From Pseudomonadota bacterium (GTDB lineage: Bacteria; Pseudomonadota; Alphaproteobacteria; Rhodobacterales; Rhodobacteraceae), in assembly GCA_020161615.1 (NCBI GenBank), contig JAIUPD010000002.1:495641-559640 (forward strand): a stretch of 64,000 bases of DNA. Reading direction: 5' to 3'. Below are positions 16,005 through 24,048 of this stretch, piece by piece (positions within the stretch are counted from its first letter, which is position 1; every line of letters starts with the position of its first letter). The notes below the pieces were generated by a model. The model saw nothing but the letters and a program-made list of their open reading frames with translations, did no database searches and was not told the DNA's origin. Both the position numbers and the translations under genes were made by a program.

Positions 16005-17527
16005 TCCGCGGCCGCCCTGGTGGTGGCGAAATCGTCGGGGAAATGCGTCAGCGCCGACATCACCGGATAGGGGGTGAAGCCACCCAGCGCGCAGAGCGAA
16101 CCCGATTTCATCGTGTTGCAAAGGTCGGCGACCAGCGGCAGGGCCGAAGGATCGCCCGCCGCCACGCGGTCCAGCGTCTCGACCCCGCGCACCGCGCCGA
16201 TCCGGCAGGGGGTGCATTTGCCGCAGCTTTCGATGGCGCAGAATTCCATCGCGAAGCGGGCCATCTTCAGCATGTCGGTGCGATCATCGGCGATGGTCAG
16301 ACCGGCGTGGCCGATGAGGCCGTCCTTGGCCGCGAAATCCTCATAGGTGAAGGGCGTGTCAAAGAGCGAGGTCGGGAACCAGGCGCCCAAGGGCCCGCCC
16401 ACCTGCACCGCCTTGACCGGCCGGCCCGAGGCGGTGCCGCCGGCAATCTCATTAACGATCTCGCCCAGCGAGAGGCCGAAAGCCGTCTCGAACAGCCCGC
16501 CGAATTTCACGTTCCCGGCGATCTGCAGCGCCATGGTGCCATGCGAGCGGCCCATGCCGAAATTCTTGTAGAAGGCGGCGCCGCGCTCCAGGATCACCGG
16601 CACCGAGGCCAGCGAGATGACGTTGTTCACCACGGTGGGCTTGCCCATGAAGCCTTGCAGCGCGGGCAGCGGGGGCTTGGCGCGCACCACACCGCGCTTG
16701 CCTTCCAGCGAGTTCAGAAGCGAGGTCTCCTCGCCGCAGACATAGGCGCCCGCGCCGACGCGGACCTCCATGTCGAAGGCGTAATCCGAGTCCAGCACGC
16801 GGGGGCCGAGGATCCCGGCGGCGCGCGCGACCTGAATGGCCTTCTGCATCTGGGTGATGGCGATCGGGTATTCCGAACGGGTGTAGATATAGCCCTTGGT
16901 CGCGCCCACGGCGATCCCGGCGATGGCCATGCCCTCGACCAGGGTCAGGGGATCGCCTTCCATCAGCATGCGGTCGGCGAAGGTGGCGCTGTCGCCTTCG
17001 TCGGCGTTGCAGACGATGTACTTCTGGCTGGCCTTGGCGTCGTGGACGGTCTTCCACTTGATGCCGGTCGGGAAGCCGGCACCGCCCCGGCCGCGCAGGC
17101 CGGAATCGGTCACTTCCTGCACGATGGCGGCAGGCGCCATGGCCAGCGCGCGCTTCAGGCCCTTCAGCCCATGATGCAATTCGTAATCGTGCAGGCTGAG
17201 CGGGTCGATGACGCCGCAGCGGGCAAAGGTCAGGCGGGTCTGGCGCCTCATCCAGTCCAGCTCGTCCGTTAGGCCCAGCGCCTTGGGATGGGCCGCCAGA
17301 TCGTCAAAGAGCGCGGGCACGTCCTCAAGCGTCATCGGCCCGAAGGCGAGGCGCCCGTCCTCGGTCGCGACCTCGGCCATCGGCTCAAGCCAGACCATCC
17401 CGCGCGAGCCGTTGCGGATCAGCGTGATCGAGACGCCGCGCTTCTGCGCTTCGGCGGTGATAGCCTCGGCGATCTCGTCGGCGCCCAGCGCCACGGCGGC
17501 CGAATCGAGGGGCAGGTAGATCTTCAT
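16001..17527 (-). CDS. fdsB: NAD-dependent formate dehydrogenase beta subunit FdsB
   Basis: A 508-residue NuoF-like subunit. The N-terminal 80 residues form a thioredoxin-like domain, as in FdsB/HoxF. The FMN/NADH site shows GLRGRGGAGFPTG at 144-155. The C-terminal [4Fe-4S] ligands are Cys435, Cys438, Cys441 (SCGKCTPC) and Cys479. It takes electrons from FdsA clusters and reduces NAD+. ATG 17527 shares one base with the fdsG stop. A longer frame from 17620 would overlap fdsG and was rejected. Confidence 0.96.
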   Translation of the reverse strand: MKIYLPLDSAAVALGADEIAEAITAEAQKRGVSITLIRNGSRGMVWLEPMAEVATEDGRLAFGPMTLEDVPALFDDLAAHPKALGLTDELDWMRRQTRLTFARCGVIDPLSLHDYELHHGLKGLKRALAMAPAAIVQEVTDSGLRGRGGAGFPTGIKWKTVHDAKASQKYIVCNADEGDSATFADRMLMEGDPLTLVEGMAIAGIAVGATKGYIYTRSEYPIAITQMQKAIQVARAAGILGPRVLDSDYAFDMEVRVGAGAYVCGEETSLLNSLEGKRGVVRAKPPLPALQGFMGKPTVVNNVISLASVPVILERGAAFYKNFGMGRSHGTMALQIAGNVKFGGLFETAFGLSLGEIVNEIAGGTASGRPVKAVQVGGPLGAWFPTSLFDTPFTYEDFAAKDGLIGHAGLTIADDRTDMLKMARFAMEFCAIESCGKCTPCRIGAVRGVETLDRVAAGDPSALPLVADLCNTMKSGSLCALGGFTPYPVMSALTHFPDDFATTRAAAE

Positions 17528-18006
17528 CAGCGCGCCCCTTCCAGAATGCGGTCCAGTTTCGCGGCATCGGTCCGACCGACCAGTTTGCCGTTGACCATCG
17601 CGGCCGGGCCGCAGGCGCAAAGCCCCAGGCAGAAGATCGGCTCCAGCGTCACGGCGCCGTCGGCCGTGGTCTCGTGCCAGTCGATGCCCAGCTTGCCGCG
17701 GGCGTGATCGGCCAGCGCATCGGCGCCCACCGATTGGCAGGCCTCGGCCCGGCAGAGCTTCAGCACGGTGCGACCGGCCGGATTTTCCCGGAAATCGTGG
17801 TAGAAGCTCATCACGCCATGAGCTTCGGCGCGGGTGATGTTCAGGTCCTTGGCGATGACCGGTAGGGCCTCTTGCGGAACATGGCCAAAGGCCTCCTGCA
17901 CCGCGTGCAGGATCGGCAGCAGCGCGCCTTCCATGCCGCGGTGGGCGTTCAGGATCTCGTGCAGGGTCTCAAGACCCGCATCGCCGAATTCTGGTGTGGC
18001 TGACAT
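17527..18006 (-). CDS. fdsG: NAD-dependent formate dehydrogenase gamma subunit FdsG
   Basis: A 159-residue NuoE-like subunit with a [2Fe-2S] cluster whose ligands are Cys85, Cys90, Cys126 and Cys130 (CRAEAC and CLGLC). The helical N-terminus with HAVQEAFGHVP is typical. It is the first structural gene of the operon and forms the diaphorase part with FdsB. It overlaps fdsB by one base. The upstream 87 bases to the LysR gene hold a palindrome that could be the operon operator. Confidence 0.95.
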   Translation of the reverse strand: MSATPEFGDAGLETLHEILNAHRGMEGALLPILHAVQEAFGHVPQEALPVIAKDLNITRAEAHGVMSFYHDFRENPAGRTVLKLCRAEACQSVGADALADHARGKLGIDWHETTADGAVTLEPIFCLGLCACGPAAMVNGKLVGRTDAAKLDRILEGAR

Positions 18007-18075
18007 TGGCTTCTCCGGTCGGTTGGTTCCGGGATACCGACGAGTCGATTGCCAATCAAATTGTAAATTCCGTTG

Positions 18076-18098
18076 TTTGATAGAGTGTATCTATCAAA
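18076..18098. promoter_or_regulatory. Candidate LysR-type operator for the fds operon
   Basis: A perfect inverted repeat, TTTGATAG (18076-18083) and CTATCAAA (18091-18098), is separated by seven bases. The inner ATAG-N7-CTAT has the T-N11-A dyad form of LysR-type sites. It sits 70-92 bases upstream of fdsG and overlaps the stop codon of the LysR gene. The nearby stretch 18050-18070 is AT-rich and could hold the fds promoter on the minus strand. Confidence 0.6.
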
Positions 18099-18981
18099 AC
18101 CCCTGAGCGATGCTCTCGATGAACGCGTCCAGCAGCAGCGTGCGCCGACCCAGCGGCGGCAGCAACAGCGCCACATCGGCAATGCCCGAGACGCCGCCGG
18201 TCAGCGGGATGCAGACCAGATCGCGGCCGGTGGCATAGAAGACCGCGGTGCGCGAAGGCAGGATCGTGGCGCTGTGATGCTCGGTCACATGGCTCACCAG
18301 CCCGATGATCGAGTTCGACTCGAGCCGCGGCGTAACCGCGACGCCGGCCCGCTTGAGGTTGCGGTCGATGATCCGGCGGTTCTGCATGTCGGGGGTCAGG
18401 AGGCCAAGCTCGAAGCCCGCGACATCGGCCCAGGCCATGCTGGCGGGCAGGTCGGGATGCCTGCGGGTGACCAGCGCGTAGCTTTCCTCGTAAAGCGGCA
18501 TCGTCGTATAGCCGGGAAGGCGGTCGGCGGGCAGATCGGCGCTGGCGTAGCTGAGGCCTGCGTCGATCTCGAACTCGGTCAGCTTTTCCACGATCAGATG
18601 ACTGTTGAGCGACAGGATCCGGAGCCGCACACCCGGATGGCTGTCCAGGAATGGCCGCGTCAGGTCATGGACCGAGGCCAGCGCCGTCGGGATCACCCCC
18701 AGCCGCAGCGTGCCCGACAGACCCTCGCGCGCCACGGCGACATCGGATTTCAGTGCGCGGGCCTCGGCGACGATGGATTTGGCGCGGGCCAGCACCCGCT
18801 CGCCCTCGGGTGTGAGGCCGATGAATCGCGCGCCGCGCTGCACCAGCTGCACACCCAGCTGATCCTCCAGCGACTTGATCGCCGAGGACAAGGTGGGCTG
18901 CGTCACATGGCAGGTTTCGGCCGCGCGGCCGAAGTGACGCTCGCGCGCCAAGGCTATCAGCATCTCGAGTTTGTCGATCAT
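18094..18981 (-). CDS. LysR-family regulator, FdsR-like
   Basis: A 295-residue LysR-type regulator. The N-terminal winged helix reads MIDKLEMLIALARERHFGRA followed by the recognition helix AAETCHVTQPTLSSAIKSLE. The effector domain, about residues 90-295, is periplasmic-binding-protein-like. It lies directly upstream of fdsG on the same strand, and Cupriavidus necator FdsR is a LysR-type regulator of fds genes, so regulation by formate is likely (inference). ATG 18981 is the natural LysR N-terminus; the much longer frame to 20133 runs antisense through another gene. Confidence 0.88.
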   Translation of the reverse strand: MIDKLEMLIALARERHFGRAAETCHVTQPTLSSAIKSLEDQLGVQLVQRGARFIGLTPEGERVLARAKSIVAEARALKSDVAVAREGLSGTLRLGVIPTALASVHDLTRPFLDSHPGVRLRILSLNSHLIVEKLTEFEIDAGLSYASADLPADRLPGYTTMPLYEESYALVTRRHPDLPASMAWADVAGFELGLLTPDMQNRRIIDRNLKRAGVAVTPRLESNSIIGLVSHVTEHHSATILPSRTAVFYATGRDLVCIPLTGGVSGIADVALLLPPLGRRTLLLDAFIESIAQGF

Positions 18982-19095
18982 CCCGGCATCCTGCGCGAAA
19001 CCGGCGTCGGCGGAAAGGTGTCGATGTGACCGGTTGGGGCTTCCCGGGCAGCTATGTCGTATTACACTCAACCCCGGAAGGATCGGAGGGGAAGA

Positions 19096-20241
19096 ATGCG
19101 GATCGAACCGTTCGGGGTCGAAATCTGGATGAATGAGTGGGAGACGCGCTGCGAGTGGAACCTCGCCGAAACCTGCGTCGAAAGCCTGACCATCCGCGAC
19201 CTGCTGCGCCTCGCCGGGCGCAACGACGACGATCTTTCGGCGCTGTTGCCGATGCCGATGACCTACGGCGCGATCGAGGGCTCGGCCCGGCTGCGGCGGG
19301 CGATTGCCGCGCTCTATCGGCGCCAGCAGCCGGGCAATGTCGTCGTGACCCATGGCACGATCGGCGCCAACATGTTGGTCCACAAGGCGCTGGTCGAGCC
19401 GGGCGACCGGGTCGTCGCGGTGGTGCCGACCTATCAGCAGCATTACTCGATCCCGGCCAGCATCGGCGCCGATGTCCATCCCCTGCGGTTGAGGGCCGAG
19501 GACGGCTGGCTGCCGGATCTGGACCGGCTCAGGGCGCTGGCGGTGCCGGGGACCAGGCTGATCGCGTTGACCAATCCCAACAATCCCACGGGTGCCCTGA
19601 TCCCCGAGCCGATGCTGCGCGAGATTGCGGAAATCGCCCGGGCAGTGGGCGCCTGGGTCCTCTGCGACGAGGTGTATCGCGGCACCGATCAGGAGGGGAG
19701 CGGGCGCACCGCCTCGATGGCGGATCTGTATGAGAAGGGGATTTCCACCGCCGGCATGTCCAAGGCCTTTTCGCTGGCGGGGCTGAGGCTGGGCTGGATT
19801 GCCGGGCCGACGGAGCTGATCGAGGCGGTCTCGATCCACCGCGATTATGACACGATCAGCGTCGGCCGGATCGACGATCATTTCGCCACGATGGCGCTTG
19901 AGGCGGCAGAGGCGGTGCTGGAACGCTCGCGCGCCATCACCCGCGGCAATCTGGCGATCCTGTCGGACTGGATCGACAGTCAGCCGCTGCTGAGCTGGGT
20001 GCGTCCACGCTCGGGCACCACGGCCTTGGTACGCTACGACGCGCCCGTCACCTCGCGCGAGTTCTGCGTGGATCTGTTGCAGGCGTCCGGGGTGCTGTTC
20101 ACGCCCGGCTCGGCGCTGGGGGTGGAGGGGCATCTGCGCATCGGCTATGCCAATGCCCCCGCTATTCTGCGCGAAGGGCTCAGGCGGACGGGCGATTTCC
20201 TCGCCCGCCTGCCCGCGCCGGGTGTCGTCTACACCGCGTGA
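19096..20241 (+). CDS. PLP-dependent class I/II aminotransferase
   Basis: A 381-residue fold-type I aminotransferase. NPNNPTG at 160-166 and DEVY at 191-194 contact PLP, and Lys223 in GMSKAFSLAGLRLGW is the Schiff-base lysine. The N-terminus MRIEPFGVEIWMNEWETRC with NLAETCVESLTIRDLL resembles the aminotransferase subgroup that includes capreomycidine synthase, but the substrate is unknown. ATG 19096 has a GGAGGGG ribosome site; the frame is also open to 19054. It is divergent from the LysR gene and convergent with the exporter, only four bases apart. Confidence 0.88.
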   Translation: MRIEPFGVEIWMNEWETRCEWNLAETCVESLTIRDLLRLAGRNDDDLSALLPMPMTYGAIEGSARLRRAIAALYRRQQPGNVVVTHGTIGANMLVHKALVEPGDRVVAVVPTYQQHYSIPASIGADVHPLRLRAEDGWLPDLDRLRALAVPGTRLIALTNPNNPTGALIPEPMLREIAEIARAVGAWVLCDEVYRGTDQEGSGRTASMADLYEKGISTAGMSKAFSLAGLRLGWIAGPTELIEAVSIHRDYDTISVGRIDDHFATMALEAAEAVLERSRAITRGNLAILSDWIDSQPLLSWVRPRSGTTALVRYDAPVTSREFCVDLLQASGVLFTPGSALGVEGHLRIGYANAPAILREGLRRTGDFLARLPAPGVVYTA

Positions 20242-20245
20242 CCGA

Positions 20246-21436
20246 TCAGGCCAGCGCCTCGCGCCGCGGCACCGACAGGACGGCGGCCAGCCAGGCCAGC
20301 ACGCCGCAAAGCGCGATGGCGGCGGTCATGCTGGCAGCGGAATTGTCCAGCAGCAGCCCGGTAACGACGATCATGACGCCCCCGGTCAGCATCTGGATCG
20401 TGCCGCCCAGGGACGAGGCGAGGCCCGCGATATCGGGATGCGGGTCCATCGCCATGACCATCGCCGTGGGGATCACCAGACCCAGGAAGGCGTTGGCGAT
20501 CAGCAGCCCCGCCACGACCACGACCAGCGAGGCCATGCCGGCCCAGCCGAGGATCGCCAGCAGCACCGTGGTCGCGCCGAAGCCCGCTACCGCGACGGCA
20601 ATCACCCGCTGCATGCCGAACCGCGCCGAGAACCGCCCGGCCAGCTGCGAGGCGCCGAAGAAGCCCACGGCATTGACCGCGAAAGCGACCGAGAAGCCGG
20701 TGGGCGAGAGGCCGAACTCGCGCGTGTAGACGAAGGCGCCGGTGGCGAGGAAGACGAAGAACGAGGCCATGCCGAAGCCGCCGATCATCGTCAGCCCCAT
20801 GAAGCGCCGGTCGCCCAGCAGCCGTTTTGCCCCGGCCAGCAGCGCGCGAACCCGGACCGGGCGGCGATCCTCGGGCCGCAGCGTCTCGGGCAGGACCAGC
20901 GTGATCAGCAGCAGGCTCACGACCGAAGCCGCGGCAAGGACGCCGAAGATCTCGCGCCAGGTGCCGAAGGCCAGCACCAGCGAGCCGGTGATGGGCGCCA
21001 GCATCGGCGAGACCGAGATGACGATCATGATGGCCGCCATCATCCGCGCCGCCTCGGGGCCCGAGGCCATGTCGCGGATCACCGCTCGCGGCACCGCCAT
21101 CAGCGTGGCCGCGCCCAGCGCCTGCAGGGCACGGGCGGCGATCAGCGTGCCAAGGTCGGGTGCCAGCGCCGCCAGGACCGAGGCGGCAAGGAAGATCCCC
21201 ACGCCGATCAGCAGCGGCTTGCGGCGGCCGATGGCATCGGCCATCGGGCCCCAGATCATCTGCGCCACCCCGAACGTCAGGAAATAGGCGGTCAGCGTCA
21301 GGCCGGCCCCGGCCTCGGTCGTGCCGAGGTCCTGGGCGACCTGCGGCAGCGCCGGCAGGTACATGTCGATGGCGAAAGGCCCGACGGCGGAGAGAAGGCC
21401 CAGAACGAGGGCCATGCGGAACAGGGGATCGCGCAT
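20246..21436 (-). CDS. Bcr/CflA-type MFS multidrug exporter
   Basis: A 396-residue protein with 12 expected membrane helices. The first-loop motif GPMADAIGRRKPLL after helix 2 and the N-terminus with VGPFAIDMYLPALPQVAQDL are diagnostic for the Bcr/CflA drug:proton antiporter branch of the major facilitator superfamily. ATG 21436 gives a normal N-terminus; the frame extends upstream without homology. Substrates in this family include bicyclomycin, chloramphenicol and sulfonamides; the actual substrate cannot be told here. Confidence 0.93.
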   Translation of the reverse strand: MRDPLFRMALVLGLLSAVGPFAIDMYLPALPQVAQDLGTTEAGAGLTLTAYFLTFGVAQMIWGPMADAIGRRKPLLIGVGIFLAASVLAALAPDLGTLIAARALQALGAATLMAVPRAVIRDMASGPEAARMMAAIMIVISVSPMLAPITGSLVLAFGTWREIFGVLAAASVVSLLLITLVLPETLRPEDRRPVRVRALLAGAKRLLGDRRFMGLTMIGGFGMASFFVFLATGAFVYTREFGLSPTGFSVAFAVNAVGFFGASQLAGRFSARFGMQRVIAVAVAGFGATTVLLAILGWAGMASLVVVVAGLLIANAFLGLVIPTAMVMAMDPHPDIAGLASSLGGTIQMLTGGVMIVVTGLLLDNSAASMTAAIALCGVLAWLAAVLSVPRREALA

Positions 21437-21777
21437 CGGGAAACCTATGGAGCGAATTGGAAAAGGTGTCGCGGGCCCCGGACGGGGCGGCGGCAGCCGA
21501 AGGGAAATCGTCCTTTGGCGGCCCGGGTCAAGGGGACCGGGCGAAAAAACGCCCTCGTGCCGGTGATGGGGGCGCTTGTGCGACCTCTGCCGCTGGCCGG
21601 ACAGGCACGCATTTCCCCTTGCACCCCACCGTCCCACCGGGTCACTTGGGGCCGCGCGAAACGGTGGCCGGGAGGAGCCCGCATGCGACCCATGCCGAGA
21701 ACGGCGGCCCCCGATGCCGCGCCGATCCTGCGGGCCCCGGGCCGCGCGCAGCCATTCCCATTCGATGAGGCAGTATC
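21437..21777. other. Gene-free intergenic stretch
   Basis: These 341 bases separate the divergent exporter gene and acetoacetyl-CoA synthetase. No coding region with family similarity, tRNA or strong hairpin was seen. Open frames that cross it are low-complexity Arg/Pro-rich translations of GC-rich DNA. It must contain promoters for both genes, but I could not place them with confidence. Confidence 0.5.
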
Positions 21778-23769
21778 ATGACGACCGACGGTGACATCCT
21801 GTGGCAGGCCGGGGCTGAACGGCTTGAGGGGGCGATCGCGACGCGGTTCCTGCGGTTTTTGGCCGCCCGCGGGCTGGTGTTCGACGGTTACCCGGCGCTG
21901 CATGCCTGGTCAGTCGACGATCCCGCCGCCTTCTGGCTGGCGCTGCGCGATTTCTTCGGGATCGAGATGGAAGGCACGCTGGATCAGGTCATGACCGACG
22001 CGCCGATGCCCCGGACCCGCTGGTTCACCGGCACCCGCCTCAATTATGCCGAGCAGGTGCTGCGCCATGAGGGCACCGGTGATCCCTCGCGGCCGATGCT
22101 GCACCATTGCTCGGAAACCCGGCCCGAGATCGCCTCGATGTCCTGGGCCGAGGTCGGCGGGGCTGTCCGCAAGCTGGCCACCAAGCTGCGCGCGCTGGGC
22201 GTGAAGAAGGGCGACCGCATCGTCGCCTATATGCCGAACATCCCCGAAACCGTGATCGCCATGCTGGCCTCGACCGCGATCGGCGCCACCTGGGCCACCG
22301 CGGCGCCGGAATTCGGCCCGCAGACGGTGATCGACCGTTTCAGCCAGATCGAGCCCACGCTGGTCTTCGCCGTCAACGGCTACCGCTATGGCGGCAAGGA
22401 TTTCGACCGAACCGGTGATCTGGAGAAGATCCTGCCGAACCTGCCCAGCGCCAAGACGCTGGTGATGCTCGACTACCTGCCGGGCGCGGCCAAGGCCCCG
22501 GAATTCCACGGCGAAACGCTGAACTGGGACGACCTCTTCACCGGCCCCGAGGTCCCGCGCGAGGCTTTCAGCTATGAGCGCGTGGCCTCGGATCACCCGC
22601 TCTGGACGCTCTTTTCCTCGGGCACCACGGGGCTGCCGAAGCCCATCGTGCAGGGCCATCATGGCATCGTGCTTGAGCATCTGAAGAACGGCGGCTTCGC
22701 CATCGACATGGGCGAAGGCGATACGTATTTCTGCTATTCCACCACCGGCTGGATGGTCTGGAACACGCTGATGACCGGGCCTTTGCTGAACGGGAAGGTC
22801 ACGCTCTATGACGGGCATCCGACCTACCCCGACGCAGGCGCGCTCTGGCGGATCATCGAGGCGACGAAGGTCAGCCATTTCGGCGTCTCGCCCACCTTCA
22901 TGACCATGGTGCGCCAGCAGGGCATCGTTCCGGGCCGCGATTACGACCTTTCGGCCATGCGCTCCATGCTGCTGACCGGCTCGCCTGCCACGCCCGAAAT
23001 CCTCGCCTGGGTGCATGAGGCGGTCAAGGAAGACCTCTTCTCGACCACGCAATCGGGCGGGACGGAGCTGTGCTCGGGGATCCTGGTCGGCTCGGTGCTG
23101 ATGCCGGTCCGGGCGGGCGAGATCCAGGCGCCCGCGCTGGGCTGCGACGCCGCGGCCTTTGACGAGGAGGGCAAGCCCGTCATCGGCGAGGTGGGCGAGC
23201 TGGTGATCCGCAAGCCGATGCCCTCGATGCCGCTCTTCTTCTGGGGCGACACGGATTACGCGCGCTATCTCGACAGTTATTTCGACATGTACCCCGGCAT
23301 CTGGCGCCACGGCGACCGCGTGCGGTTCAACGAGCATGGCGGCAGCGTGGTGCTGGGCCGCTCGGACGCGACGCTCAACCGCTTCGGCGTGCGGATCGGC
23401 TCGGCCGAGATCTATCGCACGATGGAGGGGATCGAGGGCGTGGCAGACAGCCTGATCGTCTGTATCGAGGACGGCAAGGGCGGCTATTACATGCCGCTCT
23501 TCGTGCAGATGCAGCCGGGCGCGACCTTCGACGAGGCCAAGCGGGCCGAGATCGTCAAGCGCCTGCGCACCGAACGCAGCCCGCGGCATGTCCCCGACGA
23601 GATCGTGCCGGTGCCCGAGATCCCGACCACGCTGACCGGCAAGAAGATGGAAGTGCCGATCCGCAAGCTGCTCTTGGGCGCGCCGCTGGAAAAGGTCGCG
23701 AGCCGCGATGCGACGAAGAATCCCAAGGCCCTCGACTGGTTCGCGGACTTCGCCCGCCAGCGGGGCTGA
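21778..23769 (+). CDS. aacS: Acetoacetyl-CoA synthetase
   Basis: A 663-residue adenylate-forming enzyme of the acetoacetate-CoA ligase family. The N-terminal ACAS-type lid region contains FWLALRDFFGIEMEG and WFTGTRLNYAEQVLR. The AMP-binding P-loop is LFSSGTTGLPKPIVQG (about residues 279-294), followed by YFCYSTTGWMVWNTL. The C-terminal lysine motif is TLTGKKMEVPIRK. It activates acetoacetate with ATP and CoA and links ketone-body or polyhydroxybutyrate turnover to acetyl-CoA. It stands alone, ending in a hairpin terminator. Confidence 0.95.
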   Translation: MTTDGDILWQAGAERLEGAIATRFLRFLAARGLVFDGYPALHAWSVDDPAAFWLALRDFFGIEMEGTLDQVMTDAPMPRTRWFTGTRLNYAEQVLRHEGTGDPSRPMLHHCSETRPEIASMSWAEVGGAVRKLATKLRALGVKKGDRIVAYMPNIPETVIAMLASTAIGATWATAAPEFGPQTVIDRFSQIEPTLVFAVNGYRYGGKDFDRTGDLEKILPNLPSAKTLVMLDYLPGAAKAPEFHGETLNWDDLFTGPEVPREAFSYERVASDHPLWTLFSSGTTGLPKPIVQGHHGIVLEHLKNGGFAIDMGEGDTYFCYSTTGWMVWNTLMTGPLLNGKVTLYDGHPTYPDAGALWRIIEATKVSHFGVSPTFMTMVRQQGIVPGRDYDLSAMRSMLLTGSPATPEILAWVHEAVKEDLFSTTQSGGTELCSGILVGSVLMPVRAGEIQAPALGCDAAAFDEEGKPVIGEVGELVIRKPMPSMPLFFWGDTDYARYLDSYFDMYPGIWRHGDRVRFNEHGGSVVLGRSDATLNRFGVRIGSAEIYRTMEGIEGVADSLIVCIEDGKGGYYMPLFVQMQPGATFDEAKRAEIVKRLRTERSPRHVPDEIVPVPEIPTTLTGKKMEVPIRKLLLGAPLEKVASRDATKNPKALDWFADFARQRG

Positions 23770-23782
23770 GGGAGGGAACGGT

Positions 23783-23806
23783 GAAAGGCGGGGCGACCCG
23801 CCTTTC
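23783..23806 (+). terminator. Hairpin terminator after acetoacetyl-CoA synthetase
   Basis: A 10-bp perfect stem (GAAAGGCGGG at 23783-23792 with CCCGCCTTTC at 23797-23806) and a GCGA tetraloop begin 14 bases after the aacS stop. The pyrimidine tail is short, so termination may be partial. Confidence 0.6.
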
Positions 23807-24048
23807 GTCCATCCGGGGGGCAGAGGGGGGCGGTTCGGCCCCTCCTCCCCGCTTTGCACGCCCTGCAGGCAGTCGCGATTTTTCTGCCCGCTTTTCAGTC
23901 GCCTGACCGGCGCGTTGCCGGTTCCCCGGGCCGAAGGCGATATTCCGCTGCGCGGGTTTCTGCCATGCAGCATCCCCCTTGTCTTTTCTTTCGTAAAAGC
24001 AAAAGCATCATCGCCCTGAGAGGCCCGATTCTCTCTTGGAGCTGCCAT

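Noticed and set aside
18982-20133. Long N-terminal extension of the LysR regulator
   Set aside because: The extension lies antisense to the aminotransferase gene. The LysR family start is at 18981.
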